This document shows positions 1 to 13,200 of a stretch of 64,000 bases of DNA, in pieces. The stretch comes from Caprimulgus europaeus (Eukaryota > Chordata > Aves > Caprimulgiformes > Caprimulgidae). Numbering within the stretch: the stretch's first letter is position 1; each line of letters starts with the position of its first letter. The DNA is taken from positions 40,712,839 through 40,776,838 of the forward strand of contig OU015532.1 of the NCBI GenBank assembly GCA_907165065.1, in the 5' to 3' direction. A program made the translations under genes and the position numbers. The notes under the pieces are model-generated. The model did no database searches. It had not been told where the DNA came from and worked only from the letters and a program-made list of their open reading frames with translations.

Positions 1-110
1 TTGAATGGTGTGGGTACAACTTACTAGTACCATTGCTGGCTTCTGTCTGCCAGTGCTGTCAGTCATGGATGCATGTAGTGGTTTCAGAACTTTCCTTTTG
101 TGTGCAACAG
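1..110 (+). other. VPS39: VPS39 intron tail (partial)
   Basis: This is the 3' end of the intron before the first visible VPS39 exon. It finishes with a pyrimidine-rich stretch and the acceptor AG at 109-110. No coding sequence is recognised in it. Confidence 0.85.
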
Positions 111-2484
111 GTCTATCTGTCATTGCTCCGGATGTATCTCTCCCCACCTAGTGTTCATTGCCTGGGACCAATCAAGATGGAAGTGCTGGAGCCTCAAGCC
201 AATCTGCAGGCTGCTCTGCAGGTTTTGGAACTACATCACAGCAAACTGGATACCACAAAGGTAAGAAAGACTTGTAAGTACTCAGTACTGTTGGCAAAGT
301 TGACAGAAGGCAAGTGAGCAGATTGTAGCAGTGTTAAGCTAAATGTGTCGATATCTACTCTATTTTGTTCTCTATTCCTTTATAATTTTTCCTAACTGAG
401 TATATTTTGCTCCAGGCGATAAACCTACTCCCAGCAAATACACAGATAAGTGAGATTCGAATCTTCTTGGAGAAAGTTCTTGAAGAAAATGCTCAGAAGA
501 AAAGATTTAATCAAGTACTCAAGAATCTTCTCCATGCAGAGTTTCTGAGGGTACGTACCCACCACCTGTCATTTATTGGAATGGTATTTTAAAACAGATG
601 TTTGGCATTTAAATTAACTGTTCATTATAAGGAATGTGTGTCCTCTAGATGGTACTGTAGAGCACCTGACATTAGTAGATGTGCATCAAGTAGATTGAAT
701 GTCCCTTTTTCGGGAGATGGTGAGTACATTCATTGTAGGTTGGATGAGGTGTGTGTCTCTGCTGTCTCTCTCTGAACTTGCTATGCTCTGTTGTGCATTG
801 CAGGATGATCACGGAGAACAGAGGACTGGATTTATTTCAAATAAACTAAACCAGATGATGCAGTTCAGTAGTTCACCTCAACACCCCGTAGTGGTTAGAA
901 TGTCTTAGTCTGTGGACCAGACTATTTGAAAGTAAAATCCTGCAATTCATATAGTGTGGGTGTTGGGTGTTCAATGCCACCTGCTCTGTTCTACAGACCT
1001 GCTTCTTTTGTGCTGTACAACTTGTTAATGTAGGTATAGCCACTGAAAATTAAATGTTGTGACAGTTTTAAGTTTCACCAGATTAGAAGGGAGCTGCGGT
1101 GTCACATTGCTTTTTGAACAAGGGTTGTTGTTTTTTTTTTTTTTCTCTTTAGGTCCAGGAGGAGCGAATCTTACATCAGCAAGTGAAGTGCATTATTACA
1201 GAGGAGAAAGTGTGCACTGTATGTAAAAAGAAGATAGGTAACAGGTGAGAGAACATATACCTTAAAGCTTGGAAAACTGAATCAAGTATGAATCTGGTAC
1301 ACTTAAACTAAGAATGTTGCAAAACTCTGAATGTGTATATGCACAGAGAGAACAGCGGTATGAGGGAGATGTTTGAAGACTGAGTTACAAATTACATTGC
1401 TCAACTAGGTGGCTGGGAAAACATCAAAGCTGTAGTCAGTGAAGTTTACTGCAAGAGTTTAATGCTGCTTTCAACAAAGGAGAATAACATCCCTTCAAGA
1501 ACTCATCAGGCTTCTTACTTCACAACTCTAAAAGGCAGAAAATAGCTTTTCATACGGAATTTGGAAAATTTTCCAAGAACACTGCCTACTACCTGCTTCT
1601 TAACTAGAATTAAGAAGGATAATGTAAAGAATCTCTAAGATACATGTGTAATAATTTCCTGTATCTGATGACTTTGATTCCCTGGCTGATGTACATTTTG
1701 TAGCCAAATTATCATAGAACATCTAAAAGTAGAATTAATTCACTTGGTACCTGGATGCCAATAATATTTTGTCTGCCATTCCTAGTAGGTAATTATGGGT
1801 TAGTATAGAATGCAAATTTTGATTGCACTTTTTCCTCTTTGAACTTCAGGGAAATGCCACATGTCTAGCTTATTCATTGTTTCTCTTTTTGATGTGAACC
1901 CTTCTGAGATATCAGTAGCATTCACAATGATAGGGAAAGTTTCTTTTTCCATAATGTTCTAATGAACATAGGGCTAAATATACTTCTTGCTGTGCATATT
2001 CAATTGTTTGCAGTTAATATGTAGCATATAGCATCAGAATTTAAATTTGCATATGCAGTATTGCTTTAGTTGTCTAGAATTTTTCTAATGCTGTGAAGTT
2101 CATCAAGGTTTTGAAGGGCAAGCATGTCAGCAGGTCATCAAGTCAGTGACTTATTACCAGTGACTTCCAAGTAAAGTGTGCCTATAGAAATGAAAATAGA
2201 CATTTTTTTTTTTTAGAACAAAACTAAAAAAATCCATAGAATTCTTTTATCTTTTTTTCCAAGGATATATTCAGGCTGTAATTTAAAGAAGAAAGTGGTA
2301 CTTTCATGTAAACATCTTTTTCTCATTTGGCACAACTTGGATGTTCTTGTTTGAATAGGGAAAACTGTGTGTATTGACAGTTGATTTTTGTGTTCTTTCT
2401 CTTTACAGTGCATTTGCTCGGTACCCTAATGCAATAGTTGTGCATTATTTCTGCTCCAAGGAAGTCAGCGCATTGGACACCTGA
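111..2484 (+). CDS. VPS39: VPS39 3' end: last four coding exons (vacuolar sorting protein 39, HOPS/CORVET subunit)
   Basis: Exons are 111-260, 416-550, 1153-1244 and 2409-2484 (stop TGA 2482-2484). All have GT-AG borders and the phases join to one frame of 150 codons plus stop. The peptide begins VYLSLLRMYLSPPSVHC, continues through LEKVLEENAQKKRFNQVLKN and ends SKEVSALDT. It closely matches the C-terminus of vertebrate VPS39 as I know it. Family knowledge: VPS39 (Vam6) binds Rab7 and tethers late endosomes, autophagosomes and lysosomes within HOPS. The last two exons carry the C-terminal Cys/His module: CTVCKKK, then the HYFC pair, which resembles a small zinc-binding fold. Nothing is broken. 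The beta-propeller and most of the clathrin-repeat region lie left of the window. The next gene is co-directional, starting about 4.7 kb downstream. Confidence 0.97.
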
Positions 2485-3780
2485 CCTTGTCATGGTCAAT
2501 AATCCCAACATTCGTAAGAAATTCAGAACTGACGACTTAAGAAGTTGCTGCCTCTGAGATTTTTGAGGCTTGTTGCTAGGTTCTCTTGCACTGAGAAGAA
2601 GTCATTTGTATCTGTGGACTGACTGTACCTATCTGGCAATATTGATTTACTAGAAAATGACTTTAACCATGTTGTTATAGTGCTGGCAACTACACTGAAC
2701 CTCTCGGTACTCAGATGGAGAATAGAAACTGATTTTTGTAGTGAATTTTGTAGTGCACTCCAGCATTGTGAATGAGTTGTTAGACAGCTGTTGGGCGTTC
2801 ACCACAAATCAAGTTTTACTATAAAAAGTACCTCCTTAGGGTGACAATATTGTGATTTGGCTTTGTATGTAAATACTTCTTTAAAAAAAAAAAAAATTCC
2901 TTTAAAGTCTTTGCAGCTGTATCAGTATTGCATGGAGATCACCAGGTGTTCAGCATAGAGAAGGCTTCTGTGCCTATTTCTAGACCTAGAAATATAATTT
3001 TACTTTCATCTCAGTAATGGGCATGTTTAAATGCTGGCCAAAGGTATCTTTTTATTGATATTCAGTGTTATCACCTGACCTTCTGATAAGAAATTCCACA
3101 GGAGATAGACAAACAGTAGATACCACTAGTAAGCATTTTTTTCTTTTTACTAGCTTCTGTGTTGTTTGCACTGAATATGTTCACTCTTAGCATGAGTGGA
3201 AGCTCAGAGACTATTTTAAGTTCACATCTGCACTTACACCAAAAAACAAAAAACACTCTGTAAAGCAGTTTCTGAAGGGCGTGAACTATAGTTACTGCTT
3301 GAGCTTCTAGACTTCACTTGAGATATGTGTGTGTAAGTTCCTTGATCTCTGGTTCACTTTCCAGCATTGAAGTTAAAATTCAGACTTTTTCAACATCTCT
3401 CTGTTTTAAATGCTCTAGAGCTGTGTTCTCATCGGGCTGGTACTGTTCTTAAGTTACTCTTGGCCCATAAGTCTTAACTGCAAGAACTAGACTGTACCAT
3501 ACTGCTTGTAGACTGTAATTACTTTTTTCTAACTTATTTTTCCACAAACTTTACACTATAGCAGATTGGTATGTAGGATATTAAAATGTTTGATAGGTAC
3601 AGAAGGAATCTGTGCAGTGGTAACAAAAAGGCAACAGTAGCAAATAACCCAATAGAGTGGCTGTTTGATTCCCAACATCCTGGTCTAACAATACTTATAA
3701 ATATGTAATTATTAAATAGTATGGAGCATGGCATGTAACTATAAGATACCACCTCTTAATGAACAAGTAGTTGAATAAAG
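2485..3780 (+). other. VPS39: Probable VPS39 3' UTR
   Basis: Non-coding sequence follows the VPS39 stop. It is AT-rich with an A run near 2883-2895. The first canonical AATAAA after the stop is at 3774-3779, so the UTR may extend about 1.3 kb. The true cleavage site cannot be fixed from sequence alone. Confidence 0.45.
3774..3779 (+). promoter_or_regulatory. Candidate poly(A) signal AATAAA for VPS39
   Basis: This is the first exact AATAAA downstream of the VPS39 stop codon. Further copies at 4249-4254, 4570-4575 and 5834-5839 are alternatives, so the assignment is tentative. Confidence 0.35.
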
Positions 3781-6700
3781 CCTGTCTGCTGAAGGTGTAA
3801 TTGGATCTCAGTTAACATTATGGGTTTATTTAGGCCATTGTTACGTGAGTGTTTTTTAGGAACCGATCTGCTGTAGGCTGACAAGAGTCCTAATTCACTC
3901 TCATTTGCCAGTGTTAATAGTTTCCCTTGATAAATGTTTTGGTTTTTTCCTTTCCAGTTGTGTTTGTTTTATTGTCCATATGTCATGCATTCTTACAGAT
4001 TTCTTGGTCCAGTGTTTTGCTACTTCTGTGCTTGGATGTCTTGGGCAGTATTGCTACTGATGTCTTCCTGCAGAGGCTGGGTAGAGGGAATCTGTGGTGT
4101 TAATGTTTTTAACCTTGTATTTCTTCTATTTGAAGAAGAGAATCTAAAAATACTTATATTGGATTTGCACATCTGTATAGATCTTTATATACTAGTTCAG
4201 GTACAGAGGGAAGATGGTTTGGGAGAGTTGTGTTTACAGGTCATTGAGAATAAAAGAAGGGTATTTAAAAAGGCCCCGTATTCTTTGTATGCAGATATAA
4301 CAATATTGCTCTGATTTTTACCTACCTTATGCTTAGTCCTGTTAGTCTGTTTTTTATTTACCTTCATTTACTGCTACCAGGAGAGCTATGTTCACATATG
4401 AGGATCTTCATTGTGCTCTTACTTACACGGTTAAGGTTGTGCCTCTGTTAACCTCCATTGCACACCTCTAACAGAGATGTGGTTTGTGCTGTAATTTTTT
4501 TTGTTGGTTCTTATAAAGTGGTTTGGATTTACTAACCATATAGCAGGTTTATCTAAAGCAATAGATTGTAATAAATCTTGTGAACCGGTATGTGTTTCAG
4601 TCATTGTGCAGTTAATCTACTCTGTGCAGCTGTAAATTTTCTTTTTTTATATATATTAGTGTTCACTTTCTTCTGGAAGTCAGACACAATGAAGAGGCTC
4701 CCAGTATCACTCCTGCTTTAATATGATAATTCAAATGAGGCCATGCCATATGAGAGCTGTCATCACTTCTCAACTTTGTTTTTTAAGTCTACAAGTTTAT
4801 AGTATGTTTATGAATGTTCTCAAAATCCTACTGAAACCACTTTTGTATTTTCTCTTTGAATAATGTTTTTGAAAGTCTTACGCCATTAAATATGTACTTA
4901 CTAGAGAACACTAAAATTACTGACAATTTTTTTTGAGTAGTGGTATGCTGTTTCAGAGTGAGGAAGCATGTTGAGTTCTGTGTGACCAAATCGGGGATTG
5001 TTTAGATTCACAGGTTTGCAGTTGCTTGAATTGTTGGTCATGGACTACTCTAGTGTTGGAAGTAGAATATAGATTATCAGGTTTTCCATTTTATAGAAGT
5101 GGAAGATATCAGCACTGAAGAAGAGTCTTTTGTCTCCGTATCAGACAACTGAGTATACTGGTATTTTTGGAGAAGACCAACCCACCAAAAAAACCACCAA
5201 ATCGAAACCTTGATAGCATCTTTTGGAATCTTCGTCTCTTTTAATTATGCACTGCATCACAGCTCTCCTCTTAGTGCTTAGTAATGGGAGCAAAAGGGAT
5301 CCCTTGCGATATCGATGCACATTTTAAGCACTATATAGTATAGCTGGTGATGATGTCATTTGTTCATGCTTGCTGACAAAAAAACAAACCCCTGAATGAA
5401 ATGTAGCTATACATCTACCTTTACCACTACGGGAATGTTAGTCCGAGCAGAAGTAAAGTTACTGGGTATGAGGCCATCTTTGTGGCCTTATGTTTTGATA
5501 CCATTTTGCTTCCTTGTTTTCTTAGTCTGCTAGGAAATGACAAAAGCAAATAGCTTCTCTTTGGATGTAAAGTTGGCTGTCAGCAGTGTAGATAGCTAAA
5601 GCTGCGCCCAGACACAGTTTACTAATGGATGACCTGTTGATGATGAAACAATTCTTAAGCATATGTTCTAAAGACCTTTCAGTTTTTCTTGAGAGAAAAA
5701 TTCTATAAACATGAGATCCCTGTGCTAAGATTTCATTGGAAGAGGAGAGAACTTCAGGAGAAGGCAGGTAAGCCTGGTTTTAAATGTAATTGGGCACCCA
5801 CAAGATAAAATATAGGTTTTATATACTGCCTGTAATAAACTTTAGAATAAGTGTGATTTCTCCATGTTCGCTTACTGTGTGATGGTGCCTCGATTTTCCT
5901 GTAATTTATAGTCAAGATGTATTAAATAAATCACACTTAAGGTTCTGGAATTTTTCAAAGCTAAATAAAACCTAATATGGCAGTCCTTCACTTTCAGCGC
6001 AGCTGTATGTAGAAATTTAAAAAACCTGCTTTTTTTCAGCCCAGTGTCTATCATAACATTTAGTACCACATAAGAGCTTTACAGCAGTTGCTGGCTGTTC
6101 TGCAATGGTATTATTTGCTTTTTGCCTGTGCATTGACTCAAGTCTGTGAATTCACTAACTAGTACTGACTTGTTTGTGTGCTAAATGTCAGCACCCGTGC
6201 TTTTATTAATTTTCTTAAATTCTGATCTAGTGACTGATGCTAATGACAGGAAATGATTGATGGATGGGACCTTGCTGAGAACGAGTCACGTTCTCATGAT
6301 TGTATGGAGCTGATGACATACCGCATTACTGGCTTTCATACATTCTCTGCCACTTTCTAATTGTTAAAACACTTAAGTTTGTTTGAAACTACTGCTTCAG
6401 TTTGAGCTCTTTTTAATAAAAAGCTCCAGACAAACCAACTGTGAGCAGATAATAAACTATTGATAAACTAATCACTTCTAGTGAACAGTTTCCTTTACTG
6501 ATTAATTATTTTTTTAAGGCATTATAGACTCATAAAAAATCTGCCCCATGTGTTGTACAATCTTTCAAGAACTTCTGGTAGAACAATCAAGACTGTACTA
6601 CATGGAAATGAGAATAAAAGGGGGACTTGTGCTGGCTGCTCACAGAGCATGAGGTTTGACATGATGGTGAATCAATGTTCTCTGAGGCATCCTAGTGCAG

Positions 6701-7211
6701 ACCAAATTGTGGTGTCTCTGCTCAGGCCTCCCTGGAACTTCTCTGAACAGCTTCAGTCAGTGACAAATTTGGTTTTGTTTCAGGCTTGTAAGGTAGGATT
6801 TTCTTTCTATTTAAAAATATTCTTCTAGGATATACTGAAACTCTGAAAGGGTTTTAAACAGCTGAAGTCCTAGATCAGGTTGCTGAAACTCTCACTGTGC
6901 TGGGGATTTTGAGGTCGTGGCTTAATCATGGAGTGGTGCTTCCTCCTACAAAGGGCTTCCCTGTTCGGCGCTGCTTTGCTGCCCTTATCTTTTATGAGTG
7001 TTTGAAAGACCTGCCAGTGAGGTTTTGAACTGGGTTGTTTGGCAAGTGCAGGCCACACCTCTGCTTCTCGCAGCTGGAGCGCAGCCCAGTCCTGCGTGAA
7101 ACTTCAGAGCGAGCCTGTAGTAAGCAGCTGTTCACAGCCAGGCGTCAGGGACTCTTCATTTTCTTCATTTCCCTGTCAGGTTTTCTGTGGAGACGACGTG
7201 ACGTTTTCCCC
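3781..7211. other. Intergenic region VPS39-PLA2G4F, including probable PLA2G4F 5' flank
   Basis: No exon of either neighbour and no recognisable repeat was found. Several 60-126 codon open frames occur by chance and resemble nothing I know. From about 6960 the sequence becomes richer in G+C and CpG (for example around 7060-7200). This fits a promoter or 5' UTR for the gene whose ATG is at 7212. A TGACG element (CRE half-site-like) lies at about 7199-7203. No clear TATA box was seen. Confidence 0.5.
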
Positions 7212-10200
7212 ATGTTCCATGAGGTGCTGCGGGGCCCCTTTCCACCCAGAGTGCTGCCTTTTCTGGCAGCTGTGCTTTTCCAAAGGAAGGAGAGGAAAGA
7301 GACTGGGCTTTATCACTGGCGGGTAAGACAAATGGTAGAACTATCTTTGAGATGACATTACTTAGCCAATGTGTTTGACAGTGACTTCCTGTTACTGCAT
7401 GTGTGGAAAACAAATCCTGCACTTGTGTAGGAATTAATCAAAAAGTTTATCATTAGGGGAAAATTTTGGATAACAATAATGCTAATGGAGATTCCAGGTT
7501 TTTATTAAATTTGGGGTCTATGTGAGGCAATGCAGAGCAGGTCTCTGTTTCCTTAGGTTTTGGGAAACAGGATTAGGCTGATGCTAAGTACTTGGGGAAA
7601 AGTACTAAAGCTGATGGGGGTAATCTCCCACATACTGGGCTTCTCATCAGGAGAGAGGTGCTTGTATGTTTTCTTGCAAAATATTATTGATTACCATTCC
7701 CTTCCTTTCTGCTCTCTGATGTATCCCCCAGGGCTTAATAATCAAAGCAGACAAAAGATTAACGATGGCTTCACCGCCTGTTCATAATGCAGTGCAACTA
7801 CATTAGATAAAGTGGTTTCAGTGTGTTTGTCCTTTAAATGGTTTATAATCTTTCCATTGTATAAGGTGGTCTGGCCAATAACCTAAATTTTGAATTCCAC
7901 TAACCTGTTTGCAAAGGAGCCTTTGCATAGGAGGTCTGATCTGTCATCTGATTACCTGTCCTCCACCTATATCTGCAGCTTAAAATTGGGGTGACCATTG
8001 AATGTCACAAGATGGCTTGTATGCATCTCTGCGCTCCCGCTTGCTGTGTGATAAAAATTATCTGGCTGACCTTTTTTTTTGTGTTGTTGATTAGTACTTG
8101 GGAAATGAGGGTAGTAGGGACTAGTGTTAACCTGCTGTGATTTCCATTAACCAGAAAACTACTGCATATGTTTTCCCTCAGGTGCCCACTATGTAAATAA
8201 ATGAAAAAATTAACCACTGCTTAGTGATGTTGTGCTGGCTGGTAGGGAGAGATTTTGTATTGAGTAGCTAATAGCAACTGAGCAGAGAGAAGAGCAGCAG
8301 GTCACCCTTTTGGCTTTGTGAGTTCAATATTATCAGATATTTTTAACTTTCCAAAGTCAGGCCTTAGTTTCACACATCTAAAGACAAACAGCATAAACTG
8401 AGAGTGAGCCCAGTGTTTGCCACTGCTGTTGTGATACTGAGCTGCTTGCACTACTCATATCACCTGATTTACTTATAAAACTTGCCCTCCAGAAGACCCT
8501 GGTTCTTGGGGCTGGGTCTGAAGTCTCCTTTTGTGACTGTGGGTGCACGCTTCTGGGGGGTGAGGGAAAATGCAAGGGGTGCTTAGGAAAACCAGTTTGG
8601 TTTTGGGTTTGAAAGCAAACTTGAGGCACTGAGGCAGAAATAAGGCGCAGCAGTATTTACCTGAGAGCAGGAACAACATGGGAGAAAGTGCTCCCTTGGT
8701 AAATTGGACGTTTCTCTGATGGAGCTACCTGATTTGCCTGGTAGCAGTGAACAGAAAAGAAAATATGGCTTAGAAGTTAACATTTTTATTCACTGTTGAC
8801 ATTTCTGTAGTGAAATTGGCATGCTTATGTCCTACACATCTGCTGAGACATGTGGAGTGGATACCAGTACTTACTGTATAAAGGCAGATGTTCTGGGCAA
8901 TATGAGAATGAAGACTACTGGGGCCTGTAGCTGGGACAACCTGTTTTGCAGTTTTTTGCTGCTGCATCAGCACCTTCAGTTTGGATGAAATATACAGCCA
9001 GTTATTAGTAGGGTTGAGTGTTTTAAGAATTCAGTCTTGTACCCTCATTTAAGGATTTCATGTTTTTTTCCTGACCTCTGGAAAACAGATGATTCTGAAA
9101 AATCATTAAGCTACAAACTAGAAATTGGTTGTTTGCATCTGTCACATAAACTGGTAGAGGCAGAACTGTGATTATTTGTTGTTCCTTTCCTATATGGTTT
9201 TCTTTCAAGACTTTTCCCTTATGTGTTAAGATAGAGCATATCTGATACTCATGCTTCATTGCTCTTCAAGCTCACCTTCTAACGTATTGCTCTTCTACTC
9301 ACCTTGCTGTCAGGTGAGTAGAAAAGCGACATGGGAAGGTTTTGGTGTATTTGATAGCACAGACTTGGGCACACAATGAAATGTCTGTTGCTTTCTATGC
9401 CCTTAAATTAGGATGTAGGTGTGGAAAATGTATCCTCAGCTGTGTAATGACTGATAGCAAATCAGTGGTTGTTAGAGACCTTTGGAAAGGACTTTCTTTT
9501 GAACATGTAGTGTGTGTTGACAGAGGGTGTGCAGTAAAAGAGGGATATGCTGTCTTCGAGGTGTTCTGTGCTTCCTCTGCTGAATGCCTCTGTGTCTGAA
9601 TTCCAGGAGATAGTCAGGCTACATGAATGTAGATTGCTTTGACAGCAGTGGGGGTGTGATCATATAGTTCATTTCTCAACAACCCGAAGAGTTGCAGCAA
9701 CTTTAGGAAGTTGATGAGAATAACCTATGCAATCTTGAATTTCTCTCTGTAGTCCATTCCCCAACTTGATGAGGTAGAAAGGAGGTTGGGCTTTGCTTGA
9801 GAAACTAGTGTCAGTGACTGAGCAAAATAGAGGTGATTAGGAAAGGTTTAAAAAGGAAGAAAAACTAGCGTCTGAGGGATAGAGCTCATGGTGAAATTTG
9901 ATGTGAAGGCATGTCTTGTTCTCAGAAACAAGTGAGAGAAAAAGTATCTTCAACATGTTGGTGCTGCATATAAAAGCCTCTTAAGAGTAATAATAGTATA
10001 ATTGGAGTTTATTTGCACAAATTTAATTTGGTACCTGCGTGTGAGATCATAGACTATGCATGTAATTTTTACCCTTCACTTGTTGGTCAGGGTGGATGGC
10101 ACTCATGTAGTACAAACATGTTCATGTTCAGTATACTATGTATGTCTTGGTTTTATTTTATTGTATTGTTTTGCAAAAGCTGGCAAGTATCTTAAAGTGA

Positions 10201-13200
10201 AAAGAAATAAGGAAAACTCTACAAATATATGATTGCTTGGCAAACATAGTACAGTTCCATTTATCAGTTAAGGAGTTTGACAGTTCAAGGTTCTTTGATT
10301 TCCTTGAGATCCTAGTTAGTGATATGTAGGGCCTAGTTTTTATATAATATTTGTCCCTCTGCAGTGTTTTGTTGTAAGCAAAGATCCTGTTGAATTTGGT
10401 TGTAGATAAATACTTCCTGTATCTGAAATTAAACTCTGGTCTCAAGCCAACCATGTAGAAAATGACGAACGTGAAGTAGTGACCACTTGTGAAAAGCATT
10501 TTGAAATGGAATTTAAGACTAGAAAAGGTTCTTAGCTGCCCAGAATTGTGTCATAACTCATGGAAATGAGGCAAAATCCCATTCTGTTCATGAACCTTAT
10601 GCAATTGCTTCTGTCAAGTCTCTGCACTAAGTCCTTTCAAGCTGTTTTCTCTTTTCTTACCTTGCCTTCCCTGCCCTTCTTCATGATCTTCTAGGATTCA
10701 GTCAGGCTTTTCTATCCTCTTCACATCCAGGCATTTAGATACTAGTATTACTTTCCTAAAATAACCTCCCAGAAGCTTTCAAGAGCAAGGATTACATTTT
10801 GATCTATGCTGGTAAAGTGGCATGCATGTCTAGAGCGCTGATACCAGTAATAGTCCAGAATGAATAGGAGCTTAACATTTGTCTTTTCTTGCTGAAGCTG
10901 CCATGAAGTATGTGTTACTACAAGAAAGTGGGTTTTTTTCCCTCGTAGTAAACAGCATATGCTTTCTCTGTCTTTAGACCGTGCTGTTAAGATTCCTGCC
11001 ATGTCTGCTGTTAACTGAAGCATGCATGTGCCCTTGAAAAGTACTCTTAAACTAGCCAAGTCATGATTAAAATTATTCGAGCAGCTTCAGTATCTGTTAA
11101 TCCTTCAGCAGGAATGAACTAATGAAACAATTCAACATTGGTCTATAATTAGAGGAAACCCTACATAAGGGATTTATTTTCTGAACTCCATGAAGAGTTA
11201 CCTGAAGACATCACTCAGTGCCATGCTGAGAGGGAATCAAGTTTCCTTTTAGACTCCTTTAGTCTTCCTCCAGGACACTGAAAGCACTGTGTATGTTCCC
11301 AAATTGACTCATTAATAGTTTATTTAGGGCTGACTGGTCTGATCTGTTTCTCTAGATTGATACTAGTGTGGTTATCGAACAGGCATTGCAGCTGAGTTAC
11401 ATGCTGAGCTTGGTCCTCTCTTTTCAGTGGGAGAAGCACCCTTACTACAACCTAACAGTAAAAGTCCTCCAAGCCAGAAACATCAAGGGCACAGATCTGT
11501 GTAAGTATTTAGTCAAGGTATTATGAAAACAGATTATTTGTTCAGTGCGTAATTGTACCACAGATAGCATTGTTATGGGAACTTCTTACCTGAACAGTAT
11601 ATTGCCCTCATGTCTGAACAAAGGCTCCTCTTGTAAAGCATTATATATATTTCAAAGGCTTGATGTGAGGCCAAGCTGCAGATTAACCTGCTACTTTGCA
11701 GAACAAGATCAGGTAAGTCCTGCTAACTTTTTAATTCCCTGCTCCTTTATATGTCCTGCTGTGGCCTGTTCTGTGTTCCTTTGTCTGGATTCAGCCCTCT
11801 GGTCATGGCAAATTTCACCCCTGCTGCTGCTGAAGTCTTCTTGCACTGGGAAGTAGCATTCTTCAGTTCTAGCTTCCAAATGTTTATTTTTCTCAGTTGT
11901 AGCAGTGCTTTTTTCATGTGTCTGCTATTTTGTTTATGTTGTTGAAACTTTCTAAGGAGATAGGTGATTGATTCCAAACAAACTGCTTTTTACCTGTTCC
12001 TGGTTTTTATAGTGTGGTATATATTCCCATCCTCTTTTGCATGTGTTGAGTAAAGTTCTCAGGGCTGTTTGGGGTATTTGTATCTTTAAAACTCATTGGA
12101 GATTTAATTCCTTCAGATTTAATACAGTAAGGTAGTCTTAAGTTTATATCTGGCATCCAGCATTGAACTACTTAAATGATAGATGACTGTCCAGGGAATG
12201 GAAAACCCTCCTGAAAGGCTGAGGGCCAGAGTCACTCTGTGAAGAGAAGTTCTTTTTATGGCCCTTCTGTTCAACTCAAGTGAAGAATGGTTCCCATACA
12301 GGCATTGTTAAAGGGTCCTTAACTGGAAGAAGGAAGGACTCCGAGACAATCACTTATTTTCAGGGAATGGAAACAGAAAGCTCAACTCTTGGCCAGACTA
12401 GATGAGAGTATAGCAGTGGTGGATATTATCTATTTGGACTTTAGGAAGGCTTTTGACACTGTCTCACATGAGATTCTCATAGAGAAGCTGATGAAGTATG
12501 GGCTAGATGAGCAGACAGGGAGTTTGGTTTAAAACTGGCTGAATGGCAGAGCTCAGAGTGTGGTGACTAGTGGTACAAAGTCTAGTTGGAAGCCAGTAAC
12601 TAGCAGTGTAACCTAGGGATCAATTCTGGATCCCATATTGTTCAATGTCTTCATTAATAATCTGGTTGATGAGACAGAGTGTACCTTCAGCAAGTCTGCC
12701 GATGTTACAAAACTGGGAGTGGCTGGTACACCAAAGGGTCATGTTGCTCTCCAGAGGGCACCCAACAGGTTGGAAAACTGGGCTGACAGGAAGCTCATGC
12801 AGTTCAACAAAAATAAGTACTGCAGATGGGGAGGAATGAGCCAGTGCCCTTGTGTATGCTGAGGGCTGATGTGCTGGAAAAGAGCTTTGAAGAAAAGGGC
12901 CTGAGGGCGGGTCTTGGTAAACAGCAAGCTGCCCATGAGCCAGCAATGTGCCCTTGCTGCAAGGAAGGCTAACAGTGTCCTGGGCTGCATTAGGAGGAGC
13001 ATTGCCAACAGGACGAGTGAGGTGATGCTTTCCCTCTCCTTGGCACTAGTGAGGCTGCATGTGGAGTACTGTGTCTAGTTCTGGACTCTTCATTACAAGA
13101 GATATTTGAGCTGATGAAGAGAGGCTAATGAATGGCCACTAAGACTGTAAACAAGCTGGAGCATCTGTCATATGAGGAAAGGATGAGAAATCTGGGATCT

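Noticed and set aside
3934..4314. 126-codon ATG-opened frame downstream of VPS39
   Set aside because: The composition is what AT-rich DNA gives by chance (Phe, Leu, Cys-rich). No family resemblance, no splice context, and it lies in the 3' flank of VPS39.
7035..7355. 106-codon frame starting upstream of PLA2G4F exon 1
   Set aside because: Only the part from the ATG at 7212 to 7322 matches the PLA2G4F N-terminus. The upstream part is taken as 5' UTR or flank that happens to be open, and the downstream part is intron.
9342..9599. 85-codon cysteine-containing frame in PLA2G4F intron 1
   Set aside because: No splice-site support in phase with exons 1 and 2, no known domain, and the exon 1 to exon 2 join already gives a complete, family-like N-terminus.
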